64,000 nt of DNA from Nonomuraea wenchangensis (lineage in GTDB: Bacteria > Actinomycetota > Actinomycetes > Streptosporangiales > Streptosporangiaceae), in NCBI RefSeq assembly GCF_900111685.1, contig NZ_FOHX01000001.1:806001-870000 (forward strand), in the 5' to 3' direction. Below, piece by piece: positions 34,245 to 41,965 of this stretch; within the stretch, counting starts at the first letter, position 1; every line of letters starts with the position of its first letter. The position numbers and the translations under genes were made by a program. The notes under the pieces were generated by a model. It had not been told where the DNA came from. It saw nothing but the letters and a program-made list of their open reading frames with translations, and did no database searches.

Positions 34245-34543
34245 CCGGCAGCCTGCGCGTCCTGCTCTACCACAGGACCGACGACGTCGCCGCGATCGAG
34301 CAGGGCTACCACGTGGTGAGCCGCAGGCTGGCCGAGGTGCCGGGCATGGTGGGCAACGAGCTGCTGGGCTCGGTCCACCGGCCCGGCGAGTTCGTGGTGG
34401 TGAGCTCCTGGCGGAGCCTCGCGGACTTCACCGAGTGGGAGCACGGCCCCGACCACCGGCGGCAGACCTCGCCGCTGCGGCCGTTCCGCGACACCACCAT
34501 GAGCCGCCCCTTCGGCGTCTACCACGTGATGGGCACGTACTGA
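34241..34543 (+). CDS. ABM-domain protein, second copy
   Basis: A 100-residue ABM-fold protein: LRVLLYHRTDDVAAIEQGYHVVSRRLAEVPGMVGNELLGSVHRPGEFVVVSSWRSLADFTEWEHGPDHRRQTSPL. The strand-helix-strand order and the final FGVYHV strand fit the family. Its ATG overlaps the first ABM stop codon. It is either a second quinone-forming monooxygenase or a partner subunit; pentangular clusters often carry two such genes. Confidence 0.83.
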   Translation: MTGSLRVLLYHRTDDVAAIEQGYHVVSRRLAEVPGMVGNELLGSVHRPGEFVVVSSWRSLADFTEWEHGPDHRRQTSPLRPFRDTTMSRPFGVYHVMGTY

Positions 34544-34579
34544 CCCCAGGTCCGGCCGCGAGGACGGGAGGTGTGACCG

Positions 34580-36265
34580 ATGAACGGCGCCGAGTACTTC
34601 GGCAAGGCCGCTGTAGGGACGCGCGCGGAGGCGGAGTGGATCGTCTGCCGGAGCTGCAAGCTGCTGCTGTACGGCAAGCGGTTCACCCGCCACGCCAAGG
34701 TGTGCCCCGAGTGCGGCTGGCACAGCTCCCTGACCGCGTCCGAACGGCTCGCCCTCCTGCTCGACCCCGGCTCGACCACCACCGTCCAGCCGGGGGCGTC
34801 GGTGCGCGACCCTCTCGGGTTCACGGACCTGAAGCCCTACGCGGGCAGGCTGGTGGCGGCGCGGCAGGCGACCGGGCTGGACGACGCCGTGCTGGTGGCG
34901 CACGGGACGGTCCACGACCGGCCGGTCGTGGCGGCGGTGATGGACTTCCGCTTCCTCGGGGGCAGCCTCGGCTCCGCGGCGGGCGAGGCCGTGGCGACCG
35001 CGGCGGAGACCGCGCTCGGCTGCGGCTCGCCGCTGCTGCTCGTCACCGCCTCCGGCGGCGCGCGCATGCAGGAGGGCGTGATCTCCCTCATGCAAATGGC
35101 GCGGACCAGCAACGCCATGGCCGCGATGGACGAGGCCGGCCTGCTCACCCTCACGCTGATCACCGATCCCACCTTCGGCGGGGTGTCCGCCTCGTTCGTC
35201 ACGCTGGCCGACGTGCTCATCGCCGAGCCCGGCGCCCGGATGGGCTTCGCCGGGCCGCGGGTCATCGAGCAGACCGTCAGGCAGCGGCTGCCCGAGAGGT
35301 TCCAGACCGCGGAGTTCCTGCTGGAGCACGGCCTCGTCGACACCGTCCTGCCCCGCTCCGAGGTGCCGAGGATGGTGGCGAACCTGCTCGGCGTCGCCGA
35401 CGCGCCCGACGAGCGGTGGGGCGCGGACGTCAGGGACCCGATGGTGCGCGACCCCGCGCGGCTGGCGGCGCCGCCGGTCGAGGAGACCGTGCGCCGGGCC
35501 CGCGAGCTCGGCCGCCCGACCACCATGGACCACATCGCCGGCTGGCTGGACGACTTCGTCGAGCTGCGCGGGGACCGCACCGGCGAGGACTGCCGGGCCC
35601 TGGTCGGCGGGCTCGCCCGGCTCGACGGCCTCCCCGTCATGGTGATCGGCCACCAGAAGGGGCACGACCTCGACGCGCTCGTGCGCAACAACTTCGGCAT
35701 GCCGTCACCGGCCGGCTACCGCAAGGCGGCCCGGCTGATGCGGCTGGCGGCCAAACTGCACGTCCCGGTGATCACGCTGATCGACACGCCGGGCGCGCAC
35801 CCGGGCGTGGACGCCGAACGCGGCGGCCAGGCCCACGCGATCGCCGAATGCCTGCGCGTCATGGGCTCGCTGCCGGTGCCGATCGTGGCCGTGGTCAACG
35901 GCGAGGGCGGCAGCGGCGGCGCGCTGGCGCTGGCCGTCGCCGACCGGGTCCTGATGTGCGAGAACGCGATCTACTCCGTGATCAGCCCGGAGGGTTGCGC
36001 GGCCATCCTGTGGCGCGACGCGGAACGGCGCGCCGAGGCGGCGGCGGCGCTGCGGCTCAACGCCCGGTCGATGCTGGAGCTGGGCGTGATCGACGGCGTC
36101 GTCCCCGAACCGGCCGGTGGGGCGCACAACCGGCCGGACCGGGCCGGCCGCCTGGTACATGACGCGGTGGTGTGCGCGCTGCGGGACCTGCGCCGGTTGC
36201 CCGGCGTGCAGCTGGTCTCCGCTCGCCGGGCCCGGTTCCGCCGGTTCGGCTCACCAGCGGCGTGA
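34580..36265 (+). CDS. accDA: Acetyl-CoA carboxylase carboxyltransferase, fused beta and alpha subunits
   Basis: A 561-residue AccD-AccA fusion. The N-terminus has a zinc ribbon (CRSCKLLLYGKRFTRHAKVCPEC), followed by the beta domain (FLGGSLGSAAGEA, TASGGARMQEGVISLMQM, DPTFGGVSASF) and from about residue 310 the alpha domain (GHQKGHDLDALVRNNFGM, LIDTPGAHPGVDAERGGQAHAIAE, GEGGSGGALAL, VISPEGCAAILW). With AccB and AccC next door it forms a complete carboxylase making malonyl-CoA. A pathway-dedicated set supplies extender units for a long polyketide. RBS GGGAGGTG precedes the ATG. Confidence 0.93.
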   Translation: MNGAEYFGKAAVGTRAEAEWIVCRSCKLLLYGKRFTRHAKVCPECGWHSSLTASERLALLLDPGSTTTVQPGASVRDPLGFTDLKPYAGRLVAARQATGLDDAVLVAHGTVHDRPVVAAVMDFRFLGGSLGSAAGEAVATAAETALGCGSPLLLVTASGGARMQEGVISLMQMARTSNAMAAMDEAGLLTLTLITDPTFGGVSASFVTLADVLIAEPGARMGFAGPRVIEQTVRQRLPERFQTAEFLLEHGLVDTVLPRSEVPRMVANLLGVADAPDERWGADVRDPMVRDPARLAAPPVEETVRRARELGRPTTMDHIAGWLDDFVELRGDRTGEDCRALVGGLARLDGLPVMVIGHQKGHDLDALVRNNFGMPSPAGYRKAARLMRLAAKLHVPVITLIDTPGAHPGVDAERGGQAHAIAECLRVMGSLPVPIVAVVNGEGGSGGALALAVADRVLMCENAIYSVISPEGCAAILWRDAERRAEAAAALRLNARSMLELGVIDGVVPEPAGGAHNRPDRAGRLVHDAVVCALRDLRRLPGVQLVSARRARFRRFGSPAA

Positions 36266-36291
36266 AGACAGATCGAGGAGGCGTGGACGAC

Positions 36292-36822
36292 GTGACCGAG
36301 ACACGTGTCGAGAGTGCGGACGAGCAGCGGGCGGTGGAGCTCGGTTCGCTGGAGGCGGAGATGACCAGGCTCGGCGCGGAAGGGGCGATGGAGATCCTCT
36401 GCCGCAGCCTCAGCGGGGTGGTCGGCCTGGCGCCGTTCCCGCCGGCGCGGGCGAGCGCGCGGTTCGGGTGCGCCAGCATCGAGGTCGAATGGGCCTCCCC
36501 CGAGCCCGCGCCGGCCGCGCCGGCGGCCGGCGCGGCGGCGGCGGTGGAGGAGGAGGAGCCCGAGGCGGAGGAGCGGCACGAGGTGCGCGCCCCGCTGGTC
36601 GGCACGTTCTACCGGGCGCAGGAGCCGGGGGCCAAGCCGTTCGTCGAAGTGGGCGATGCCGTCGTCGCCGGCCAGCAGGTGGGCATCGTCGAGGCGATGA
36701 AGCTGATGAACCCGGTCGTCGCCGAGGTGTCCGGCTGGGTGACCGACGTCGTCGCCGGCGACGGCGAGCGGGTCGAGTTCGGGCAGCCGCTGGTGTTCCT
36801 GCGGCCAGGCGGGCAGGAATGA
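36292..36822 (+). CDS. accB: Biotin carboxyl carrier protein of acetyl-CoA carboxylase
   Basis: A 176-residue BCCP. An N-terminal helical part and an Ala/Pro/Glu-rich linker (residues about 65-100) lead to the biotinyl domain, with the target Lys in GIVEAMKLMNPVVAE. GTG 36292 has GAGGAG at good spacing; GTG 36283 is too close to it. The AccC gene overlaps the stop by ATGA. It shuttles carboxybiotin between AccC and the AccDA fusion. Confidence 0.92.
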   Translation: MTETRVESADEQRAVELGSLEAEMTRLGAEGAMEILCRSLSGVVGLAPFPPARASARFGCASIEVEWASPEPAPAAPAAGAAAAVEEEEPEAEERHEVRAPLVGTFYRAQEPGAKPFVEVGDAVVAGQQVGIVEAMKLMNPVVAEVSGWVTDVVAGDGERVEFGQPLVFLRPGGQE

Positions 36823-38216
36823 CCCAGGCGGGCGGCGCCGGCCCGCCCTTCGAGACGGTGCTGGTCGCCAACCGCGGCGAGATCGCGCTGCGCGTGGTGC
36901 GTACGTGCAGGGAGATGGGGATCCGCACCGTCGTCGTGTACTCCACCGCCGACCGCGACTCCGCGGCCGTGCGCCTGGCCGACGAGGCGGTGCAGATCGG
37001 GCCGCCGGCCCCGAGACAGAGCTACCTGTATCCGCCGGCCATCATCGAGGCCGCGGTGAGCACGGGCGCGCAAGCCGTGCACCCCGGCTACGGGTTCCTG
37101 TCCGAGAGCCCGGACTTCGCGGAGATCTGCGCGCGCCACGGACTGACGTTCATCGGCCCGCCGCCCGAGGTGATGGCCCGGCTGGGCGACAAGGCGCTGG
37201 CCCGCCGGCTGATGGCGGACGCCGGGCTGCCGGTGCTGCCCGGCACCCGCGACCCGGTGAGCACCGTCGCCGAGCTGGTCCCCGCGGCCAGGCGGATCGG
37301 GCTGCCGCTGATCGTCAAGGCGTCGGCGGGCGGCGGCGGGCGCGGGATGGCCGTGGTCAGGACGTGGGAGGAGCTGGTCCCGGTGTTCCGCGCGATGCGG
37401 GCCACCGCCCGTTCGGTGTTCGGCGACCCCGGGGTCTACCTGGAGCGGTTCTGGGAGCGGGCCAAGCACGTCGAGGTCCAGGTGCTCGCCGACGAGCACG
37501 GCGCCGTCCTGCACCTCGGCGAGCGGGACTGCTCGGTGCAGCGCCGCCACCAGAAGCTGGTCGAGGAGACCCCGGCGCCGCGGCTGGCCGAGGGGATGGC
37601 CCGGCGGCTGGCTGAGTACGCCGTGGCCGGGGCGAAGTCCGTCGGCTACACCGGGGCGGGCACGTTCGAGTTCCTGGTCGACGAGGAGGAGGCCGCGTTC
37701 ATCGAGGTGAACTCGCGGCTGCAGGTCGAGCACCCGGTGACGGAGATGGTGACCGGCATCGACCTGGTGCGGGAGCAGATCAGGGTCGCGTCCGGCCTGC
37801 CGCTCCCGGTCGGGCAGGAGGAGGTGCGCCCGCGCGGCGTGGCGCTGGAGTGCCGGGTCAACGCGGAGGATCCGGAGCGGCGGTTCGCGCCGTGTCCTGG
37901 CGAGCTGGCCGAGTTCGTGCCGCCGGGCGGTCCCTTCGTCCGGGTGGACACGCACGGTTACCCCGGCTGGCGGATCTCGCCCGACTACGACTCGCTGCTG
38001 GCGAAGGTCGTGGTGTGGGCCCCGGAACGGGAGCAGGCGCTCGCCCGGATGGAGCGCGCACTGGCCGAGTTCCGCATCGGCGGCGAGGGCGTGCGCACGA
38101 CGCGGGACCTGCTCCGGGGCGTCATGGGGCACCCGGTGTTCCGCGCAGGCACGCACACCACGTCGTTGCTGGACGGGACGGACGAGCCGGCCGGCGGCAC
38201 GGCGCCGGCCGGTTGA
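36819..38216 (+). CDS. accC: Biotin carboxylase subunit of acetyl-CoA carboxylase
   Basis: A 465-residue ATP-grasp biotin carboxylase of normal length. Landmarks: VLVANRGEIALRVVRTCREMGI, YLYPPAIIEAA, HPGYGFLSE, the glycine-rich KASAGGGGRGMAVV, HVEVQVLADEHG, RDCSVQRRHQKLVEETPAP, and FIEVNSRLQVEHPVTEM. It carboxylates biotin on AccB using bicarbonate and ATP. It completes the three-gene acc set in this operon. Confidence 0.94.
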   Translation: MTQAGGAGPPFETVLVANRGEIALRVVRTCREMGIRTVVVYSTADRDSAAVRLADEAVQIGPPAPRQSYLYPPAIIEAAVSTGAQAVHPGYGFLSESPDFAEICARHGLTFIGPPPEVMARLGDKALARRLMADAGLPVLPGTRDPVSTVAELVPAARRIGLPLIVKASAGGGGRGMAVVRTWEELVPVFRAMRATARSVFGDPGVYLERFWERAKHVEVQVLADEHGAVLHLGERDCSVQRRHQKLVEETPAPRLAEGMARRLAEYAVAGAKSVGYTGAGTFEFLVDEEEAAFIEVNSRLQVEHPVTEMVTGIDLVREQIRVASGLPLPVGQEEVRPRGVALECRVNAEDPERRFAPCPGELAEFVPPGGPFVRVDTHGYPGWRISPDYDSLLAKVVVWAPEREQALARMERALAEFRIGGEGVRTTRDLLRGVMGHPVFRAGTHTTSLLDGTDEPAGGTAPAG

Positions 38217-38239
38217 CGACGATCGCCAAGGAGGCGGAC

Positions 38240-39475
38240 ATGGACGGGCGGGAGACACCGCGGGACCTCCGGGTCCTCGTGATCGGCGGCGGCATCGGCG
38301 GGCTCTGCCTCGCCCAGGGACTGCGCCGGGCGGGGGTGGACGTGCGGGTGTACGAGAGGGACGCCGCGGTCCACCGCCGCACCCAGGGCTACCGCCTGCA
38401 CATCAGCCCGGAGGGCGAGCAGGCCCTGCGCGAGTGCCTGCCGCCCGAGGCCGCCGCGCTGCTGACGGCGACGGCGAACTCCCGGTACGGGTACGGCATG
38501 GCCGTCTACGACGAGCACCTCACCGAGCAGTGGTCGCCGCGGTTCACCGATCCGAGGGCGGCCGACCCGGACAAGGTGGACGCGGTGGACCGGGTGACCC
38601 TGCGCTACGTGCTGCTCGCCGGGCTCGACGGCGTCGTCTCCTTCGGCAAGCAGTTCACCGGGTACGAGCTGACGCCGGACGGCGAGGTCACCGCCCACTT
38701 CGCCGACGGGACGAGCGCCACCGGCTCCGTGCTGGTCGCCGCCGATGGCGTCAACTCGACCGTACGGGCCCAGTGCCGCCCCGCGGACCGGCCGCGCGAC
38801 CTCGGCATCCGTACGTTATTCGGCCGGATCCCGATGGCGGACGCCGTCCGCGACGGCCTCCCCGAGACGCTGCAGGACCGGTTCACCTGGATCATGGGCA
38901 CCGACGGCCACAAGCTGGGGCTGATGCCGATGGTCTTCCGCACCCCGCCGGAGGAGGCGGTGGCGCGGCTGTGGCCCGGCCTGGTCATCGAGGAGTCCGA
39001 GGACTACTTCATGTCGGTGTTCTCCATGCACCGCTCGCTGCTGGGCATGGCGGACGAGGAGCTGTTCGCGATGGACGGCGCCCGGCTCTGGGAGCTGGTG
39101 CGCGAGCGCACCGCCCGCTGGGATCCGCACCTCCGCAGGATCCTGGCCGCCGCGAGCACCGACGCGACCTTCGCGGTGGCCGTGCGCGCGACGCGGCCGA
39201 TCGAGCCGTGGGAGCCGGGGCCGGTCATCCCGCTGGGCGACGCCGTGCACGCGATGCCGCCGTCCGGTGGGGTGGGGGCGAACACGGCCGTCCGCGACGC
39301 CGCCGTCCTGTGCCGCGCGCTGGTCGCGGTGGAGCGCGGCGCGGTGTCGCTGGAGGCGGCGGCGGCCTCCTACCAGGGGGAGATGCTGAAGTACGCGACG
39401 GAGGCGCTGAACACGTCGCTGGAGGTCGCCAGGTGGTCGCTCGGCCGCAACGACCTCGACGACCTCGACGGGTGA
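38240..39475 (+). CDS. FAD-dependent monooxygenase (TetX/PHBH-like)
   Basis: A 411-residue class A flavoprotein monooxygenase without the C-terminal thioredoxin-like domain. Motifs: RVLVIGGGIGGLCLAQGLRRAGVDVRVYERD, VLVAADGVNSTVRAQCRP and GPVIPLGDAVHAMPPSGGVGANTAVRDAAVLCRAL. AAGGAGG precedes ATG 38240. It closes the long operon beginning at 30629. Xanthone-forming Baeyer-Villiger enzymes and ring hydroxylases both belong to this superfamily, so the reaction is open. Confidence 0.88.
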   Translation: MDGRETPRDLRVLVIGGGIGGLCLAQGLRRAGVDVRVYERDAAVHRRTQGYRLHISPEGEQALRECLPPEAAALLTATANSRYGYGMAVYDEHLTEQWSPRFTDPRAADPDKVDAVDRVTLRYVLLAGLDGVVSFGKQFTGYELTPDGEVTAHFADGTSATGSVLVAADGVNSTVRAQCRPADRPRDLGIRTLFGRIPMADAVRDGLPETLQDRFTWIMGTDGHKLGLMPMVFRTPPEEAVARLWPGLVIEESEDYFMSVFSMHRSLLGMADEELFAMDGARLWELVRERTARWDPHLRRILAAASTDATFAVAVRATRPIEPWEPGPVIPLGDAVHAMPPSGGVGANTAVRDAAVLCRALVAVERGAVSLEAAAASYQGEMLKYATEALNTSLEVARWSLGRNDLDDLDG

Positions 39476-39526
39476 ACGGGCCGGCGGGCCGGCGTCGCCG
39501 GCCCGCCGGGAGGTCGCCACGGTCGC

Positions 39527-40723
39527 TCACCAGGTCAGCGGCAGCTCCGCCGGCCGGGAGAACGCCGTGCCCCGGTTCCACCGCAGGCCGGACTCGGGTA
39601 CGGCGAGCCGGAGCCCGGGCAGGTCCCGCAGCAGGGAGCCGAGGGCGATCTCCAGTTCGAGCCGGCCGAGCTGCGCGCCGAGGCAGTGGTGGATGCCGTG
39701 CCCGAAGGACAGGTGGGGGTTGGGCCTGCGGTCCAGCCGGAGCCCGTCGGCGTCGGCGAAGACCGTCTCGTCCCGGTTCGCCGAGTTGATCATGGGGAGG
39801 ACGGCCTCCCCCGCGCGGATCAGCACGCCGTCGAGCCGCACGTCCTCCGTCGCGATGCGCAGCGCGCCGATGCCGCCGCCGGCCTGCGACCTGCGCAGCA
39901 GCTCGTCCACCGCGGCGAGGGGCGGCCGGTCGCCGCTGCGCAGCAGCCGCAGCTCGTCCTCCTCGCGCAGCAGGGTGAGCACCGCGTGCGCGATGCTCGC
40001 GGTGGTCGCGTGGTAGCCGGCCCCGAGGAGGGTGTAGCCGAAGGCGAGCAGCTCCTCCTGGGACAGCCGGTCGCCCTCGTCGCGCGCCTCGATCAGCACG
40101 GTCAGCACGTCGTCGGCCGGCTCGCTGCGCTTGGCCTCGATGAGCGCGGTGAGGTAGTCGTTCAGCCGTTCCCGCGCCTGCCTGACCTGGTCCTGCATGG
40201 CGCGGTCGAAGCTCAGCATGAGGTCCGTCCACTGCCGGAAGCGGCCGACGTCGGCGTAGGGGACGCCGAGCAGCTCGCAGATGACGGTGATCGGCAGCGG
40301 CTGGGCCAGGCCGCTCATCAGGTCGGCCGGCGGCCCGCTCTTCACCATCGCGCCGAGCAGGTCGTCGGTGATCTGCTGGATGCGGGGGCGCAGCGCCTCG
40401 ACGCGCCGGGCGGTGAACGCCTTGGACACGAGCCGGCGCAGCCGGGTGTGCTCGGGCGGGTCCATCACGAAGATCGACTTGGAGCCCTCCGCGATGGGCA
40501 GCACGCGGGGCGCCCCCGGCGCGGTGATCGCCTCCCTGCTGAAGCGGGCGTCGTCGGCGAGCACCTGGCGTACGCTCTCGTACCGGCTGACCAGCCAGGC
40601 CAGGTCACCCGAGGGCAGGCGCACCCGCGCCACGGGCTCGTCGCGTCTCAGCTCGGCGTACTCCTGGGGCGGCTCCAGCGGGTCCGCCGGGGTGAACGGG
40701 AACGAACGCGCGGCATCGTCCAT
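39527..40723 (-). CDS. Cytochrome P450 (CYP107/105-like)
   Basis: A 398-residue soluble bacterial P450. The heme-cysteine motif FGHGIHHCLGAQLGRLE, the ExxR in AAVDELLRR and DPPEHTRLRRLVSKAF are clear. Helix I reads LLGAGYHATTASI, so the usual acid-alcohol pair (D/E-T) is His-Ala at the aligned positions followed by TT. It needs ferredoxin and a reductase, not encoded nearby. It likely hydroxylates or couples the polyketide. It is convergent with the FMO gene and driven by a minus-strand SARP-type promoter at 40774-40817. Confidence 0.92.
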   Translation of the reverse strand: MDDAARSFPFTPADPLEPPQEYAELRRDEPVARVRLPSGDLAWLVSRYESVRQVLADDARFSREAITAPGAPRVLPIAEGSKSIFVMDPPEHTRLRRLVSKAFTARRVEALRPRIQQITDDLLGAMVKSGPPADLMSGLAQPLPITVICELLGVPYADVGRFRQWTDLMLSFDRAMQDQVRQARERLNDYLTALIEAKRSEPADDVLTVLIEARDEGDRLSQEELLAFGYTLLGAGYHATTASIAHAVLTLLREEDELRLLRSGDRPPLAAVDELLRRSQAGGGIGALRIATEDVRLDGVLIRAGEAVLPMINSANRDETVFADADGLRLDRRPNPHLSFGHGIHHCLGAQLGRLELEIALGSLLRDLPGLRLAVPESGLRWNRGTAFSRPAELPLTW

Positions 40724-40773
40724 CGCCGGGGCCCTCCGTGTCGTGGGTCGGTGAGCGGGGGTGTGACGTCTCC

Positions 40774-40817
40774 AGCGTGACCGGGGCCGGTCGAGGGCGC
40801 GTCGAATCCGCCTGGAG
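40774..40817 (-). promoter_or_regulatory. SARP-type promoter (triple box) for the P450 gene
   Basis: Minus strand: CTCCAGG (40817-40811), TTCGACG (40806-40800) and CTCGACC (40795-40789) at 11-bp period, nine bases, then CACGCT (40779-40774). The start codon at 40723 is about 50 bases further. Confidence 0.68.
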
Positions 40818-40848
40818 CGTGGTCCTGCCCTCCGCGCCCCCAGCGGGG

Positions 40849-40881
40849 CTCCAGCGCTCCACCAGATCCAGAGGGGATCCT
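40849..40881 (+). promoter_or_regulatory. Weak SARP-type promoter candidate for the O-methyltransferase at 40921
   Basis: CTCCAGC (40849-40855) and the degenerate CACCAGA (40860-40866) at 11 bp, nine bases, then GATCCT (40876-40881). It follows the same layout as the stronger sites, but one box is poor. Confidence 0.4.
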
Positions 40882-40920
40882 GCGGCTGACCGCGCACGCG
40901 ACCGTGAAGGAGTGCCGCCC

Positions 40921-41949
40921 ATGAACGCCGTACCCCCTGAGCTCGAACTGGTCCAGAGGATGGGCGAGCTGCGGCCGCACGAGTGGAGCACCGGGCTGAT
41001 CCTGCGCGGTGCCGCGCTGCTGGGCCTGGCCGACCATCTGGCCGCCGGCCCCCGCACCGCCGCCGAGCTCGCCGAGGCGACCCGGACCCACCCGCCGAGT
41101 CTGGCCCGGTTCCTGCGGGCCTGCGCCGTGACCGGGATCGTGACGCCCGCCGGGCCTGACGAGTACGCGCTCACGGAGCTCGGCCGGGTGCTGCGCTCCG
41201 ACGTGCCCTCGCTGCGCGGCTTCGTCATCGCGGTCAACGGCCCGGGGTTGATGCGGCCGTGGGAACGGATCGAGCACACGCTGCGCACCGGGCGGCCCTC
41301 CGCCACGGACACGCTGGGCTCGGACCTGTGGGGGTATTACGCGCGGCATCCGGACGAGGCCCGGCACTACGCGGAAAGCCTGATCCCGGTGTGCGGGCTC
41401 GCGGGGGCGGTGCTCACCTCCGTCTGCGACCTGAGCGGCGCCAGGACGGTCGTGGACGTCGGTGGCTGCCCGGGGACGCTGCTCGCCGCGGTCCTCGCCG
41501 CCGCCCCTCGGGCGCGGGGGGTGCTGCTCGACCTGCCCGCGATGCTCCCGCACGTCAAGGAGATCGTCGCCGAGCACCCCGCGGCGGACCGGATGACCCT
41601 CGCCGGCGGCGACTTCCTGGAGTCGGTGCCCGCCGGCGGGGACCTCTACCTGCTCAAGCACGTCCTCAGCGACTTGGACGAGACCGGCGCGAGAACCGTC
41701 GCCGGCAACTGCCTCACCGCCGCCGCGCCCGGCTCGCGGCTGCTCGTGATCGACTGGGTGACGACTGAGAAGCCGTCGTTCGCGCACGTCACCGACATCG
41801 ACGCGATGGTCACCTTCGGGGGCCGGATCCGGTCCGAGTACGAGCTGACCGGCCTGCTGCGCGAGGCCGGCTTCCGGGACGTCCGGCGGCTCGCCGTGCC
41901 CGGCCAGGAGGACGATCCCCTCGCCTTCGTCGAGGCGATCCGCCCCTGA
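40921..41949 (+). CDS. O-methyltransferase of the plant/hydroxyneurosporene type
   Basis: A 342-residue SAM-dependent methyltransferase with a dimerisation winged helix (ILRGAALLGLADHLAAGPRTAAELAEA), motif I VVDVGGCPGTLLAAVLAAAP, GGDFLESVPAGGDLYLLKHVLSDLDE and the C-terminal RSEYELTGLLREAGF. It probably O-methylates a phenol of the aglycone. It is more distant from the 22773 and 58422 enzymes than those two are from each other. ATG 40921 follows GAAGGAG. Confidence 0.87.
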   Translation: MNAVPPELELVQRMGELRPHEWSTGLILRGAALLGLADHLAAGPRTAAELAEATRTHPPSLARFLRACAVTGIVTPAGPDEYALTELGRVLRSDVPSLRGFVIAVNGPGLMRPWERIEHTLRTGRPSATDTLGSDLWGYYARHPDEARHYAESLIPVCGLAGAVLTSVCDLSGARTVVDVGGCPGTLLAAVLAAAPRARGVLLDLPAMLPHVKEIVAEHPAADRMTLAGGDFLESVPAGGDLYLLKHVLSDLDETGARTVAGNCLTAAAPGSRLLVIDWVTTEKPSFAHVTDIDAMVTFGGRIRSEYELTGLLREAGFRDVRRLAVPGQEDDPLAFVEAIRP

Positions 41950-41965
41950 CCGGGCCCGGCCGCGC

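Noticed and set aside
40790..40818. Reading the boxes at 40790-40818 as a plus-strand promoter for the methyltransferase at 40921
   Set aside because: No -10-like hexamer follows at nine bases on plus (CCCTCC), while the minus strand has CACGCT at exactly that distance before the P450.
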